A DNA stretch of 64,000 bases from contig JACKLI010000001.1 in NCBI GenBank assembly GCA_024235995.1, positions 1,302,001 to 1,366,000 on the forward strand, written 5' to 3'. This document shows, piece after piece, positions 51,122 to 59,161 of the stretch. Both the position numbers and the translations under genes were made by a program. The notes beneath the pieces were generated by a model. That model saw nothing but the letters and a program-made list of their open reading frames with translations. It was not told the origin of the DNA and did not search any database. The DNA is from Burkholderiaceae bacterium. Its GTDB lineage: Bacteria; Pseudomonadota; Gammaproteobacteria; Burkholderiales; Burkholderiaceae_C. Each line of letters starts with the position of its first letter. The stretch's first letter is position 1.

Positions 51122-51529
51122 ATGACCGACACCGCCTTTGGCCGCACCATCACCGACCTGGACCACATCCGCCTGTACAAGCTGCTGCAGCGCCAGGGCT
51201 TGGCCGACGATGCCCCGCTGGCCGAGCTGATCGACGCCGCCGAGATCGTCACGCCGCAAACCGTCGCCCCCGACGTCGTCACCATGCTCACGCGCGTGCG
51301 CGTGGCCGACCTCGCCGGCGGCACCGAGCGCAGCCTGACCCTGTGCTACCCGCCCGAGGCCGATGCCGCGCGCGGCTTCATCTCGGTGCTGTCGCCCCTG
51401 GGCACCGCGCTGCTGGGCCTGCGCGCGGGCGAGAGCGCACGTTGGCGCGGCGCCGATGGCAAGCCCGGCGAGGTGGTGGTGCGCGCCATCGAGTCCCAGC
51501 CCGAGGCCAATGGCGACTACACGGACTGA
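51122..51529 (+). CDS. GreA/GreB-family (Rnk-like) RNA polymerase-interacting protein
   Basis: 135-aa protein. The N-terminal short helix pair (TDLDHIRLYKLLQRQGLADD) is too short for a Gre coiled coil and resembles Rnk. The C-terminal FKBP-like domain (VTMLTRVRVADLAGGTERSL ... ISVLSPLGTALLGLRAGESA) binds RNA polymerase in the GreA/GreB family. Rnk members compete with Gre factors without cleaving RNA. It lies 14 nt upstream of pyrC and may be co-transcribed. Confidence 0.85.
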   Translation: MTDTAFGRTITDLDHIRLYKLLQRQGLADDAPLAELIDAAEIVTPQTVAPDVVTMLTRVRVADLAGGTERSLTLCYPPEADAARGFISVLSPLGTALLGLRAGESARWRGADGKPGEVVVRAIESQPEANGDYTD

Positions 51530-51543
51530 ACGAAAATGGCGCG

Positions 51544-52584
51544 ATGACTGCCCCGCAAACGCTCACCCTCACCCGCCCCGACGACTGGCACCTGCACGTG
51601 CGCGACGGCGCCGCCCTGGCCGCCGTGGTGCCGCACACGGCGGCGCAGTTCGCGCGCGCCATCGTCATGCCCAACCTGCGCCCGCCGGTCACCACCGCCG
51701 CGCAGGCGCTGGCCTACAAGGCGCGCATCCAGGCCGCGGTGCCGGCGGGCGTGGCCTTCGAGCCGTTGATGACGCTGTACCTGACCGACAACACGCCGCC
51801 CGATGAGATCGCGTGCGCGCAGGCGGCCGGCGTGGTCGCGCTCAAGCTGTACCCGGCCGGCGCCACCACCAACAGCGACGCCGGCGTGACCGACGTGCGC
51901 AAGACCTACAAGGTGCTGGAGGCCATGCAGCGCGCGGGCCTGAAGCTGCTGGTGCACGGCGAGGTGACCGACCCCGAGATCGACCTGTTCGACCGCGAGG
52001 CGGTGTTCATCGAGCGCGTGCTGAGCCCGCTGCGGCGTGACTTGCCCGAGCTGAAGATCGTCTTCGAGCACATCACCACGCGCGAGGCCGCGCAGTACGT
52101 GCAGCAGGCCGATGCCAACCTGGCCGCCACCATCACCGCGCACCACCTGCTGTACAACCGCAACGCCATCTTCCAGGGCGGCATCCGCCCGCACTACTAC
52201 TGCCTGCCGGTCTTGAAGCGCGAGCAGCACCGCCAGGCCCTGGTGCAGGCAGCCACCAGCGGCAGCCCCAAATTCTTTCTGGGCACCGACAGCGCCCCGC
52301 ACCCCGCGCAGCTCAAGGAGCACGCCAGCGGCTGCGCCGGCTGCTACACCGCGCACGCCGCGCTGGAGCTGTACGCCACCGCCTTCGACGCCGCTGGCGC
52401 GCTGGACAAGCTGGAGGGTTTTGCCAGCCACCACGGCCCCGACTTCTACGGCCTGCCGCGCAACACGGGCACCGTGACGCTCAAGCGCGAAAGCTGGACG
52501 CCGCCCGACAGCTACCCCTTCGGCGACGCGGTGCTCAAGCCGCTGGCCGGGGGCGAGGCGCTGGCGTGGCGGCTGATGGCTTGA
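51544..52584 (+). CDS. pyrC: Dihydroorotase (class II)
   Basis: 346-aa zinc amidohydrolase, third step of pyrimidine synthesis: cyclises carbamoyl-aspartate to dihydroorotate. Metal ligands are visible: DDWHLHVRDG (His16, His18), the carbamylated Lys in ALKLYPAGATTNS, His in LLVHGEV and FEHITTREA, and the Asp of LGTDSAPHP. Substrate-site MPNLRPPVTT is also conserved. Length matches E. coli PyrC. An in-frame extension to 51343 overlaps the Rnk-like gene and is rejected. Confidence 0.96.
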   Translation: MTAPQTLTLTRPDDWHLHVRDGAALAAVVPHTAAQFARAIVMPNLRPPVTTAAQALAYKARIQAAVPAGVAFEPLMTLYLTDNTPPDEIACAQAAGVVALKLYPAGATTNSDAGVTDVRKTYKVLEAMQRAGLKLLVHGEVTDPEIDLFDREAVFIERVLSPLRRDLPELKIVFEHITTREAAQYVQQADANLAATITAHHLLYNRNAIFQGGIRPHYYCLPVLKREQHRQALVQAATSGSPKFFLGTDSAPHPAQLKEHASGCAGCYTAHAALELYATAFDAAGALDKLEGFASHHGPDFYGLPRNTGTVTLKRESWTPPDSYPFGDAVLKPLAGGEALAWRLMA

Positions 52585-52585
52585 A

Positions 52586-53773
52586 TCAGGCTCGCCGCCC
52601 GCGCTCCTGCGCCACAATCGCCATCACCGGCCCCAGCGACAGCAGCAGCAGGCCCCAGGGCAGCGGCAGCCCCCGCGCCACCGCCAGCGGCCCCAGGCCG
52701 ATGCAGGCCAGCACCAGCAGGGTGAGGGCGATCTGCCGCTGCGGCGCGCGCGTGGCGTGGCGGTGCAGCGCCCAGATCGAGGCCACGTAGATGGCCTGCG
52801 GCACGGCCACGGCGCTGACGGCGGCCAGCGCCGTGGCGCCATCGGGCTTCATGGCGTCGGCCACCACCTCCAGCCCGCTGCCCACGGCGGCCAGCGCGGC
52901 GAAGGTGACGTAGTGGCCGTAGCCCCAGCCGAAGCTGCGCTCGCGGTGCGCGTGCAGCGCCGCGCCCGAGGGCAGCAGGAAGTACATCCACCACAGGCAA
53001 AAGGCCAGCAGCGCGCCGCCCAGGCCCACCAGCGCCAGCTCGGCCGTCAGGCCGCTGGCCTGCACCAGGTTGCTGACGGCGTTGGTGGCGCCCAGGATGC
53101 TCTCGCCCAGAATCATGATGACGAAGCCGCTGTAGCGCTCGGCGATGTGGTGCGCGTGCCAGGGCGTGGGCGGGCCGCGCGTTTCGGCCCACACGGGCAC
53201 GGCCAGCTCCAGCAGCACCAGCAGGCCAAACGCGGGCCAGGCCGCGCCGGCCGGCAGCCAGCCGTGCGCGCCGGCCGCGTAGTTGGCGATCCACAGCGCC
53301 TGCACGGCCGCCACGCCGCCGGCGTAGCGCAGGCAGGTGGCGCGCCGCGCCGCGTCGCCCTGCGCCGCGCGCAGCCACTGCAGGCACAGCGGCAGGCGCA
53401 TGGCGGCGTAGCCCACCACCGCCAGCAGCGTGCGGCCCTCGAACAGGCCCGGCACGCTGGTGGCGAAGATCAGCACGCCCACCATCTGCAGCAGCGTCAG
53501 CACGCGCCAGACGGCGTCGTCGCTGTCGTAGGCCGAGCTGAACCAGGTGTAGTTCATCCACGCCCACCAGATGGCGAAGAAGGCCAGCAGGTAGCCCGGC
53601 AGCACCTGCAGCAGGTGGCCGGCGCCTTCGGCGTGGTGCAGCTGCGCGGCGGCCAGCGCCACGCCGACCACGAAGGTCAGATCGAACAGCAGCTCCAGCG
53701 GCGTGGCCGTGCGGTGCTGCTCGTGAATGTCGCGCCCGCGCAGGGTGGTTGGCTGGACGCAGGCTTCGGTCAT
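52586..53773 (-). CDS. Low temperature requirement protein A (LtrA)-like membrane protein
   Basis: 395-aa polytopic membrane protein with about eleven hydrophobic segments. The N-terminal EQHRTATPLELLFDLTFVVG and the loop FFAIWWAWMNYTWFSSAYDS are the defining LtrA motifs, as is HIAERYSGFVIMILGESILG. The family was found in Listeria as needed for growth in cold; its function is unknown. It converges with pyrC, stop to stop within 2 bp. ATG 53773 was chosen over 53797. Confidence 0.9.
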   Translation of the reverse strand: MTEACVQPTTLRGRDIHEQHRTATPLELLFDLTFVVGVALAAAQLHHAEGAGHLLQVLPGYLLAFFAIWWAWMNYTWFSSAYDSDDAVWRVLTLLQMVGVLIFATSVPGLFEGRTLLAVVGYAAMRLPLCLQWLRAAQGDAARRATCLRYAGGVAAVQALWIANYAAGAHGWLPAGAAWPAFGLLVLLELAVPVWAETRGPPTPWHAHHIAERYSGFVIMILGESILGATNAVSNLVQASGLTAELALVGLGGALLAFCLWWMYFLLPSGAALHAHRERSFGWGYGHYVTFAALAAVGSGLEVVADAMKPDGATALAAVSAVAVPQAIYVASIWALHRHATRAPQRQIALTLLVLACIGLGPLAVARGLPLPWGLLLLSLGPVMAIVAQERGRRA

Positions 53774-53808
53774 CGGGTCTCCCTGGGTGTGTGGCACGAT
53801 CGGCGGCC

Positions 53809-54633
53809 ATGGTAAGGCAAGCGATGTGGACGGCGGCGGTGGGCCTGGCTGCGCCCGAGTGGGCCGCGCCCTGGTTTGCGCCCTGGCGCGGCGTGGGCTC
53901 GGCCGTGTGGCGCGCGGCTGGATCTGGGGCCGCGGCGCCGGGCACGGTGGCGGCGGCGCTGAATGCCTGCGCCGCGCCCGCTATCCCGGTGCGCTTCGTG
54001 CCAGCGGTCGAGGTGCCGGCCGATGCGGCCTACGAAGCCTTCATCGCCCGCCGGCGCGCCGTGCCCACGCGCGACAACCTGCACGACGCCTTCAACGGCC
54101 TGGCGTGGCTGCGCCTGCCGGCCGCCAAGGCGCGCCTGAACGCGCTGCAGGCGGCCGAGATCGCGCGCGACGGCGTGCGTGCCACGCGCGGGCCGGTGCG
54201 CGACGCGGCCACCGTGTTCGACGAGAACGCCGTGCTGCTGCACGCGCCCGATGCGCTGTGGCAGGCGCTGCGCGAGCGCCGCTGGGCCGAGCTGTTCGGC
54301 CCGCTGCGCCCGCTGTGGGCCGGCACGCGCGTGCTGGTGTTCGGCCATGCCGCGCTGGAAAAGCTGGTGGCGCCCTACAAGTCCATCACCGGCCACGTGT
54401 GGCGCGTGGCGCCGGCGTTCGATCCGGCGGGCGATCTGCAGGCGCTGGACGAGTGGCTGGCCGCCGACCTGACGGCCGACCGGCTGGCCGCCAAGCCCTT
54501 TGCGCCGCTGCCGCTGCTGGGTGTGCCGGGCTGGTGGGCGGGCAACGAGGACGCCGGTTTTTACGACGACGCGCAGGTATTTCGGCTGGCGCGGCCTGGC
54601 GTCATTGGCCCGCATCCGGCGGCGGCCGGGTGA
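53809..54633 (+). CDS. DUF3025 domain protein
   Basis: 274-aa protein. Family signature segments: VRFVPAVEVPADAAYEAFIA, TRDNLHDAFNGLAWLRLPAA and VFDENAVLLHAP. The C-terminal half (VFGHAALEKLVAPYKSITGH; PLPLLGVPGWWAGNEDAGFY) is equally conserved in DUF3025. Function unknown; no signal peptide or membrane segment is evident. ATG 53809 or 53824 could start it. The 3' end overlaps the convergent histidine kinase gene by 32 bp. Confidence 0.88.
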   Translation: MVRQAMWTAAVGLAAPEWAAPWFAPWRGVGSAVWRAAGSGAAAPGTVAAALNACAAPAIPVRFVPAVEVPADAAYEAFIARRRAVPTRDNLHDAFNGLAWLRLPAAKARLNALQAAEIARDGVRATRGPVRDAATVFDENAVLLHAPDALWQALRERRWAELFGPLRPLWAGTRVLVFGHAALEKLVAPYKSITGHVWRVAPAFDPAGDLQALDEWLAADLTADRLAAKPFAPLPLLGVPGWWAGNEDAGFYDDAQVFRLARPGVIGPHPAAAG

Positions 54634-56662
54634 TCAGAAAGCCGCTGTCGTCGGCCCGCTCGCCCGGCCCCTGCAAGGGCAGCCACAGCGTGAACACCGT
54701 GCCGCCGCCGGGCTGCGGCGCCCAGTCCACGTGCGCGCCCAGGGCCTGCGCGCGCGCCTGCACGTTGCCCAGGCCCTTGCGGCCGGGCTGGCGCGTGCCG
54801 GGCGGGGGCGGGGCAAAGGGGCGGCCGTCGTCCTGCACCTGCACCTGCACGCCGGGCGCGCCGTCGCGCTCGGCCGGCGCCGTGCGCAGCGTGATGGCCC
54901 GCGCGCCGCTGTGCTTGACGATGTTGGCCAGCACCTCCTGCACGATGCGCAGCACGTGCAGCGCGTTTTGCGCGTCCAGCCAGGGCAGGGGCGGCACCTC
55001 CTGCACCTGCCAGTGCAGCACCAGGCCGGCGCCCTCCAGGCGCGGCGCCAGCCGAAAGCGCAGGCCGGCCAGCAGCGCCAGCAGGTCGGCGTCCACCGGC
55101 TCCAGCGAGTCGATGGAGATCTTCAAATCGTCGATGCTCTCGCGCAGCACCTGCGCCACGTCCACCTCGCCCGGGCGGCCCTGCTCGACCCAGCGCAGCG
55201 CGCTCATCAGCGAGGAGCCCACGCCGTCGTGCATCTCGCGCATCAGGCGCTGGCGCTCGGCCATCAGCGTCTGCTCGCGCTCCACCTGGCGCAGGCGCGC
55301 GTGGCTGGCGGCCAGCTCACGCTCGCGCTCGGCCAGGCGCCGCGCCAGCGTGGCCTGGGCCTGCGCGGCCACGTCCAGCGCCCGCACGTAGCGCGTGTAG
55401 GCGATCAGCAGGAACATCGCGAACAGGCCGACGTAGACATACGGCGTGTAGTAGATGTCTTCCAGGTTGCCCTGGTAGCTTTGCAGCCGCAGGTCGTGGA
55501 TGCCGATGGGCAGCGACAGCAGCAGCCAGCCGGCCAGCAGCGCGCTGGACCACGAGCGGGTGCGCAGCGCCCCCCACACGCCGATGCCGATCACCACCAG
55601 CGCCGGCGGCGCCAGCGCCATGCGCGCCAGCGGCAGCGCGGTGCCCAGCGGCAGCCCCAGCCCCGGCAGCGTGGCCAGCGTCAGCACCAGCGCATACAGC
55701 ACCATGGCCCAGGCCAGCCGCGGCAGCCGCAGCCGGTTGATGACGCACAGAAAGAAAAACGAGCACAGGTTGGCGCCCAGCGCGCCCAGCACGTAGGTGA
55801 GCCAGGCAAACCAGTCGTCGGTGATGCCGAAGCCTTCGTTGTCCACCAGGTAGTGCAGCGTGGACAGCAGCTGGAACACCGACATCAAAAAAAACAGCAG
55901 GTACAGGCGCTCGTCGCGCCGGCGCCGCAGCAGCCAGAGCCCCAAAGCAAACACGCCGATCACCAGGTACGAGCCGCGCGAGAACGCCACCAGGTCGGCC
56001 TGCGCCAGCGTGCGCGCGCGCCAGGACAGCTTGAGCGCCTCGGCCGGCCCCGCCCACAGCGTGCTCAGCGCGCCGCCCGCGTCGCGCTGGCTGGCCATGC
56101 GCAGGTGCAGCGCCAGCGGCTGGCCCGGCGGCGCCACGCCGCCCAGGTCGATCCACACCGGGCGGTTGAAGCTGTTCCACACCCGCCCGTCGCCGCGCGA
56201 CTGCCACAGCAGCCGCCCGTTGCCGTACACCGCCAGCGTGCCCAGCGTCTGCCAGCGCGGCAGGTACAGCCGCGGCCCCTGGGGCGTGGCCGCCAGCGCG
56301 GCGGCCGGCACCTGCAGGCGAAACCACGACACCTCGGGCGCGGCCTGCGCGTCGGCCAGGGTGCTGGCCACCGCGCGCGGCTGCGTGTGCGGCAGAGCCA
56401 CCGTGTGCCAGGCGGTGGCCGCGTCCAGCACGCCGTCGCCCGCCTGCGCCAGCGAGTCCGGCGGCGCCCAGTCGGTCGAGGGCGAGTGCCACAGCTGGGC
56501 CTGCGTCAGGTGCGCCGGCGCCGGCCCCACGGCCGTGGGCGCGCAGCCCGCGAGCGCCAGCAAGGCCGCCGCCAGCATCAGGGTTACTATTGAAAATATA
56601 GCTGCCTGCGCACTGCGGATGCTGGCCAGGACCCTGTTTTTTATACAAACGTCAAGTCGCAT
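54602..56662 (-). CDS. Sensor histidine kinase, NarX/DegS type, with 7-helix sensor
   Basis: 686-aa membrane kinase. The N-terminus is hydrophobic and contains a lipobox-like LALAGC. It is followed by a periplasmic jelly-roll-like region (about 40-215), seven hydrophobic segments (about 225-430, 7TMR-DISM style), a coiled linker, the HisKA_3 box EMHDGVGSSLMSALRW (His near residue 477) and an HATPase with VLANIVKHSG and GRKGLGNVQAR. ATG 56662 overlaps the regulator stop by 11 nt and has AAGGG upstream. The next ATG, 56578, lies after a dispersed repeat. If 56662 is used, the repeat encodes residues about 8-25 of the protein. Confidence 0.88.
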   Translation of the reverse strand: MRLDVCIKNRVLASIRSAQAAIFSIVTLMLAAALLALAGCAPTAVGPAPAHLTQAQLWHSPSTDWAPPDSLAQAGDGVLDAATAWHTVALPHTQPRAVASTLADAQAAPEVSWFRLQVPAAALAATPQGPRLYLPRWQTLGTLAVYGNGRLLWQSRGDGRVWNSFNRPVWIDLGGVAPPGQPLALHLRMASQRDAGGALSTLWAGPAEALKLSWRARTLAQADLVAFSRGSYLVIGVFALGLWLLRRRRDERLYLLFFLMSVFQLLSTLHYLVDNEGFGITDDWFAWLTYVLGALGANLCSFFFLCVINRLRLPRLAWAMVLYALVLTLATLPGLGLPLGTALPLARMALAPPALVVIGIGVWGALRTRSWSSALLAGWLLLSLPIGIHDLRLQSYQGNLEDIYYTPYVYVGLFAMFLLIAYTRYVRALDVAAQAQATLARRLAERERELAASHARLRQVEREQTLMAERQRLMREMHDGVGSSLMSALRWVEQGRPGEVDVAQVLRESIDDLKISIDSLEPVDADLLALLAGLRFRLAPRLEGAGLVLHWQVQEVPPLPWLDAQNALHVLRIVQEVLANIVKHSGARAITLRTAPAERDGAPGVQVQVQDDGRPFAPPPPGTRQPGRKGLGNVQARAQALGAHVDWAPQPGGGTVFTLWLPLQGPGERADDSGFLITRPPPDAGQ
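56588..56642 (-). repeat. Dispersed AGCTAT-type repeat at the histidine kinase start
   Basis: On the minus strand: CTGGCCAGCATCCGCAGTGC followed by GCAGGCAGCTATATTTTCAA. Depending on the start codon used, it is the 5' leader of the kinase gene or encodes part of its N-terminus. Confidence 0.65.
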
Positions 56663-57380
56663 CGAGCAGCCCTTGCCGCGCCGCCTCCCGCACCGCCGCC
56701 GCGCGCGACTTGACCTGCAGCTTGGCGTAGATGCGCCGCACGAAGGTGCGCGCGGTGTGCTGCGACACGTCCAGCGCCTGCGCCACCTCCACCAGCGTGT
56801 GTCCGCGCGACACCAGGCGCAGCACCGCCATCTCGCGCGCCGACAGCGGCGGCAGGCCGTCGGGGGCGGGCGCCGCCGTGCCCACGCCCGGCGGTGGCGC
56901 GTCGGCCAGCCGCGCGTGCAGCAGCAGCTTGCGCGCCACCAGCGGGTTGATCGGGCTGCCGCCGGCGTGCAGGCTGCGCACCTCCTGCACCACGGTCTCG
57001 GGCGTCGCGTCCTTCAGCAGGTAGCCCATGGCGCCGGCCTGGATGGCGGCCAGCACGTGCGCCTCGTCGCCGAAGATGGTGCACACCATGGGCGCGCAGG
57101 CCGGCCAGTGCCGGCGCGCATGGGCAATCACGTCCAGCCCGCTGCCGTCGGGCAGGCCCAGGTCCACCAGCAGCACGTCCAGCGGCGCGCCGGGCAGCCG
57201 CGCCAGCGCCTGCGCGTGGGTGGCGGCCACCCAGGCCAGGCGCATGTCCGGCGCCGACCCGATGGCCAGCGCCAACCCCTCGCGGCAGGCGGCATCGTCT
57301 TCCACCACGGCCACCGCCATGCCCTCGGCGGCCGGCGCGGGGCGAGCGGGCTCGGGGGCGGTTGGCGGGGCGGTCGGCAT
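56652..57380 (-). CDS. Response regulator, NarL/FixJ family
   Basis: 242-aa two-component regulator. The receiver domain begins MAVAVVEDDAACREGLALAI with acidic pair 28-29, phosphoacceptor Asp73 (LLVDLGLPDGSG) and Lys123 (GYLLKDA). A LuxR-type helix-turn-helix follows (LSAREMAVLRLVSRGHTLVE ... QHTARTFVRRIYAKLQ, about 175-240). It precedes and overlaps the kinase gene, forming one operon. ATG 57380 gives a 20-residue Pro-rich tail before the receiver; ATG 57320 would start at the receiver itself. Target genes unknown; the adjacent collagen-like/collar pair is a candidate. Confidence 0.9.
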   Translation of the reverse strand: MPTAPPTAPEPARPAPAAEGMAVAVVEDDAACREGLALAIGSAPDMRLAWVAATHAQALARLPGAPLDVLLVDLGLPDGSGLDVIAHARRHWPACAPMVCTIFGDEAHVLAAIQAGAMGYLLKDATPETVVQEVRSLHAGGSPINPLVARKLLLHARLADAPPPGVGTAAPAPDGLPPLSAREMAVLRLVSRGHTLVEVAQALDVSQHTARTFVRRIYAKLQVKSRAAAVREAARQGLLDAT

Positions 57381-57560
57381 GGCGCGAAGGGGGGTGTCGG
57401 CCGTCCGGTCTGGCCCGGGCAGCCGGCCCGATCTTGACGCAAAGCCCCGCGCTTGTCTTGTCGCCATTTCGGGGGACACATCGAGGGCCACGCGCCCGCC
57501 AGTCCTTTGGCGCGTGGCCCGGATGGGCTGCGCGTCAGCGGCGGGCGCAGGCAACGGTGG

Positions 57561-58193
57561 TCATGGCTGGCTTGGATAGACGCCGAACACATTAATGCAC
57601 CAGCGCATGCCCAGGTAGGGGTTGCGGATGGGAACCGGCTGCCCTCCGCCTGTCGCGCCGATGCTGTTTGCCGCCAGCGCCGTGTCCGCAGAGCCTTGCA
57701 CGTAGCTGCCGGCGTTCTGGGTCACGGCCAGGGCGCGGTCGTTGGCCGGTGCCGCATGCGTGGCCGGCTGGCTGCTGGCCTGCAGCGCATGGGTGTGCGG
57801 CGGCAACTGGGATGTGAACAAGGTGACGGTTTCCGTGCCGCCGCTTTGGCCCCGCACCACCGGTGACAGGCCCGGGCCCGTGCCTTGTCCCACCGGCACC
57901 CGGCCGCGCAGGTCCGGCAAGGCAAAGGTGCTCTGCCCATTGCCGCCGTAGCTGGTGCCGAGCAGTGAGTACAGGGCCGGGTTATCCGAGATCGACAGCA
58001 TTTGTCCATTGGCCTCCAGCCAGTCCTTTGGGCAGTAGCTACTGGCGACCAGCATCAGCTGGCCCATGAAGGGTTCGGTCTGGGCGTGCGCCGCCGGCAG
58101 GTGGGCCGCGGCCAGCAGCAGGCCGGCCAGCGCCGCGCGCCAGGGGGTGCGGGTGTGGATGGAGCGGCCCGGCAGGGTTTGGGGTGCGTGCAT
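57561..58193 (-). CDS. Secreted phage tail-collar domain protein (MdpB-like)
   Basis: 210-aa protein with signal peptide (RAALAGLLLAAAHLPAAHAQ). The mature part starts FMGQLMLVASSYCPKDWLEA, followed by LYSLLGTSYGGNGQSTFALP and DLRGRVPVGQGTGPG, the tail-collar domain of T4 gp12 type. The C-terminus (QLPPHTHALQ ... NPYLGMRWCINVFGVYPS) matches microcystin-dependent-protein homologues. Such secreted forms occur outside phages and may be surface or pilus-like structural parts. GGAG lies 9 nt before the start. It follows the collagen-like gene by 26 nt, in one operon. Confidence 0.9.
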   Translation of the reverse strand: MHAPQTLPGRSIHTRTPWRAALAGLLLAAAHLPAAHAQTEPFMGQLMLVASSYCPKDWLEANGQMLSISDNPALYSLLGTSYGGNGQSTFALPDLRGRVPVGQGTGPGLSPVVRGQSGGTETVTLFTSQLPPHTHALQASSQPATHAAPANDRALAVTQNAGSYVQGSADTALAANSIGATGGGQPVPIRNPYLGMRWCINVFGVYPSQP

Positions 58194-58219
58194 GAAGAAT
58201 CTCCGGCTCGAGGGCGATG

Positions 58220-58888
58220 TCAGCGGGCGGCCAAAAAGCAGATGCTGGATACCGTTTCGTTGGCTTCCAGCCAGCCCACGGCCAGCACTGCGCCATTGAC
58301 GCCGGTGGTGGCGCCCACGGCCAGGCTGCGGCCGCTGCTGGCGCGTGCGTCCATGATGAAGCTGGCGGCACCGCCCAGCGGGGTGGTGTAGCTGACGGTG
58401 TAGGTGGTGCCGCTGAGGGCCACGTTGTAACCCGAGCCGCTGAGGATGGCGCCAGTGCGGTCGAAGCAGCCGTGCCGCACCTCGCTCAGGCCGGTGATCC
58501 CCGATCCGGCTGGCCCGATGGGGCCCTGCAGTCCGATGGGGCCAGGGGGGCCGACGACCCCGGTTGCTCCGGTGGGTCCGGCCGGTCCGGTGGGGCCCGT
58601 GGCGCCCTGCGGGCCGGTGGGCCCAGTCGGGCCGGTGAGTGCCTGCGGATCGCACTGGCCCAGCACGCCGTTGGCGTCGCGGCACACCACGCCGGGGTAC
58701 TGGGGCGCGGTCACCAGCCCGGGCACCTGGACGCGCCCATCGGGCATCACCACCAGGGCCGGCGTGGCCGGCGCCGAGTTGATGACCACACTGCCGCCAC
58801 TGGGGGGCGTGACGGTGACGTTGGCCGCCGGCGCGGCGGCGCCCACGGTGGTCAGGCCGGTGGCCAGCAACGCAGTTCGCAGGTTCAT
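58220..58888 (-). CDS. Secreted collagen-like (Gly-X-Y) protein
   Basis: 222-aa protein. An N-terminal signal-like segment (MNLRTALLATGLTTVGAAAP) leads to a proline-rich beta region, then 15 uninterrupted Gly-X-Y triplets at about residues 84-129 (GPTGPTGPQGATGPTGPAG and so on). A C-terminal globular domain with two Cys (CFDRTGAILSGSGYNVALSG; SICFLAAR) follows and could trimerise the triple helix. GGAG lies 10 nt before ATG 58888; longer in-frame starts have no support. Probably forms a short fibre at the cell surface together with the collar-domain protein of the same operon (inference). Confidence 0.85.
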   Translation of the reverse strand: MNLRTALLATGLTTVGAAAPAANVTVTPPSGGSVVINSAPATPALVVMPDGRVQVPGLVTAPQYPGVVCRDANGVLGQCDPQALTGPTGPTGPQGATGPTGPAGPTGATGVVGPPGPIGLQGPIGPAGSGITGLSEVRHGCFDRTGAILSGSGYNVALSGTTYTVSYTTPLGGAASFIMDARASSGRSLAVGATTGVNGAVLAVGWLEANETVSSICFLAAR

Positions 58889-59161
58889 CAAGAGCTCCGT
58901 CAAGAAATTCAAGGGGGTGGGCATCAGGCGCCCGTGTGCGGCGCGCGTCGGCGTGCCTTGGGCGCCTGCATGGCCGCATCGAAAAGCGTCGGATTGTTTC
59001 GAAAGTAGGAAAATTGTATAAATTGACGCGAGGCAAGGATACATGGGGTATCCACTCGGGGTGGCCCGGAAGCGACGGTGGTATGGGTAGCCGGTGATTG
59101 GGTGTCCAATTGGCCGCTGGCCCTTGTCGATCCAGCGCAAACAGCTATCGTTACAAGAGCG
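58889..59161. other. Intergenic region upstream of the collagen-like/collar operon
   Basis: 273 bp. It includes an AT-rich island (58995-59032, GTAGGAAAATTGTATAAATT) that likely carries the promoter of the collagen-like gene on the minus strand. At its far end is a dispersed repeat copy (59113-59158) directly after the stop of the APH/kinase fusion gene. No coding signal seen. Confidence 0.5.
59113..59158 (+). repeat. Dispersed AGCTAT-type repeat after the APH/kinase gene
   Basis: GCCGCTGGCCCTTGTCGATC followed by CAGCGCAAACAGCTATCG. It abuts the 3' end of the gene at 59162. Confidence 0.65.

Noticed and set aside
58505..58640. CRISPR or minisatellite in the collagen-like gene
   Set aside because: The 9-base periodicity is explained by Gly-X-Y codons.
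57561..58888. Prophage remnant because of the tail-collar domain
   Set aside because: Both genes have signal peptides, and no capsid, terminase, integrase or other tail gene is nearby.
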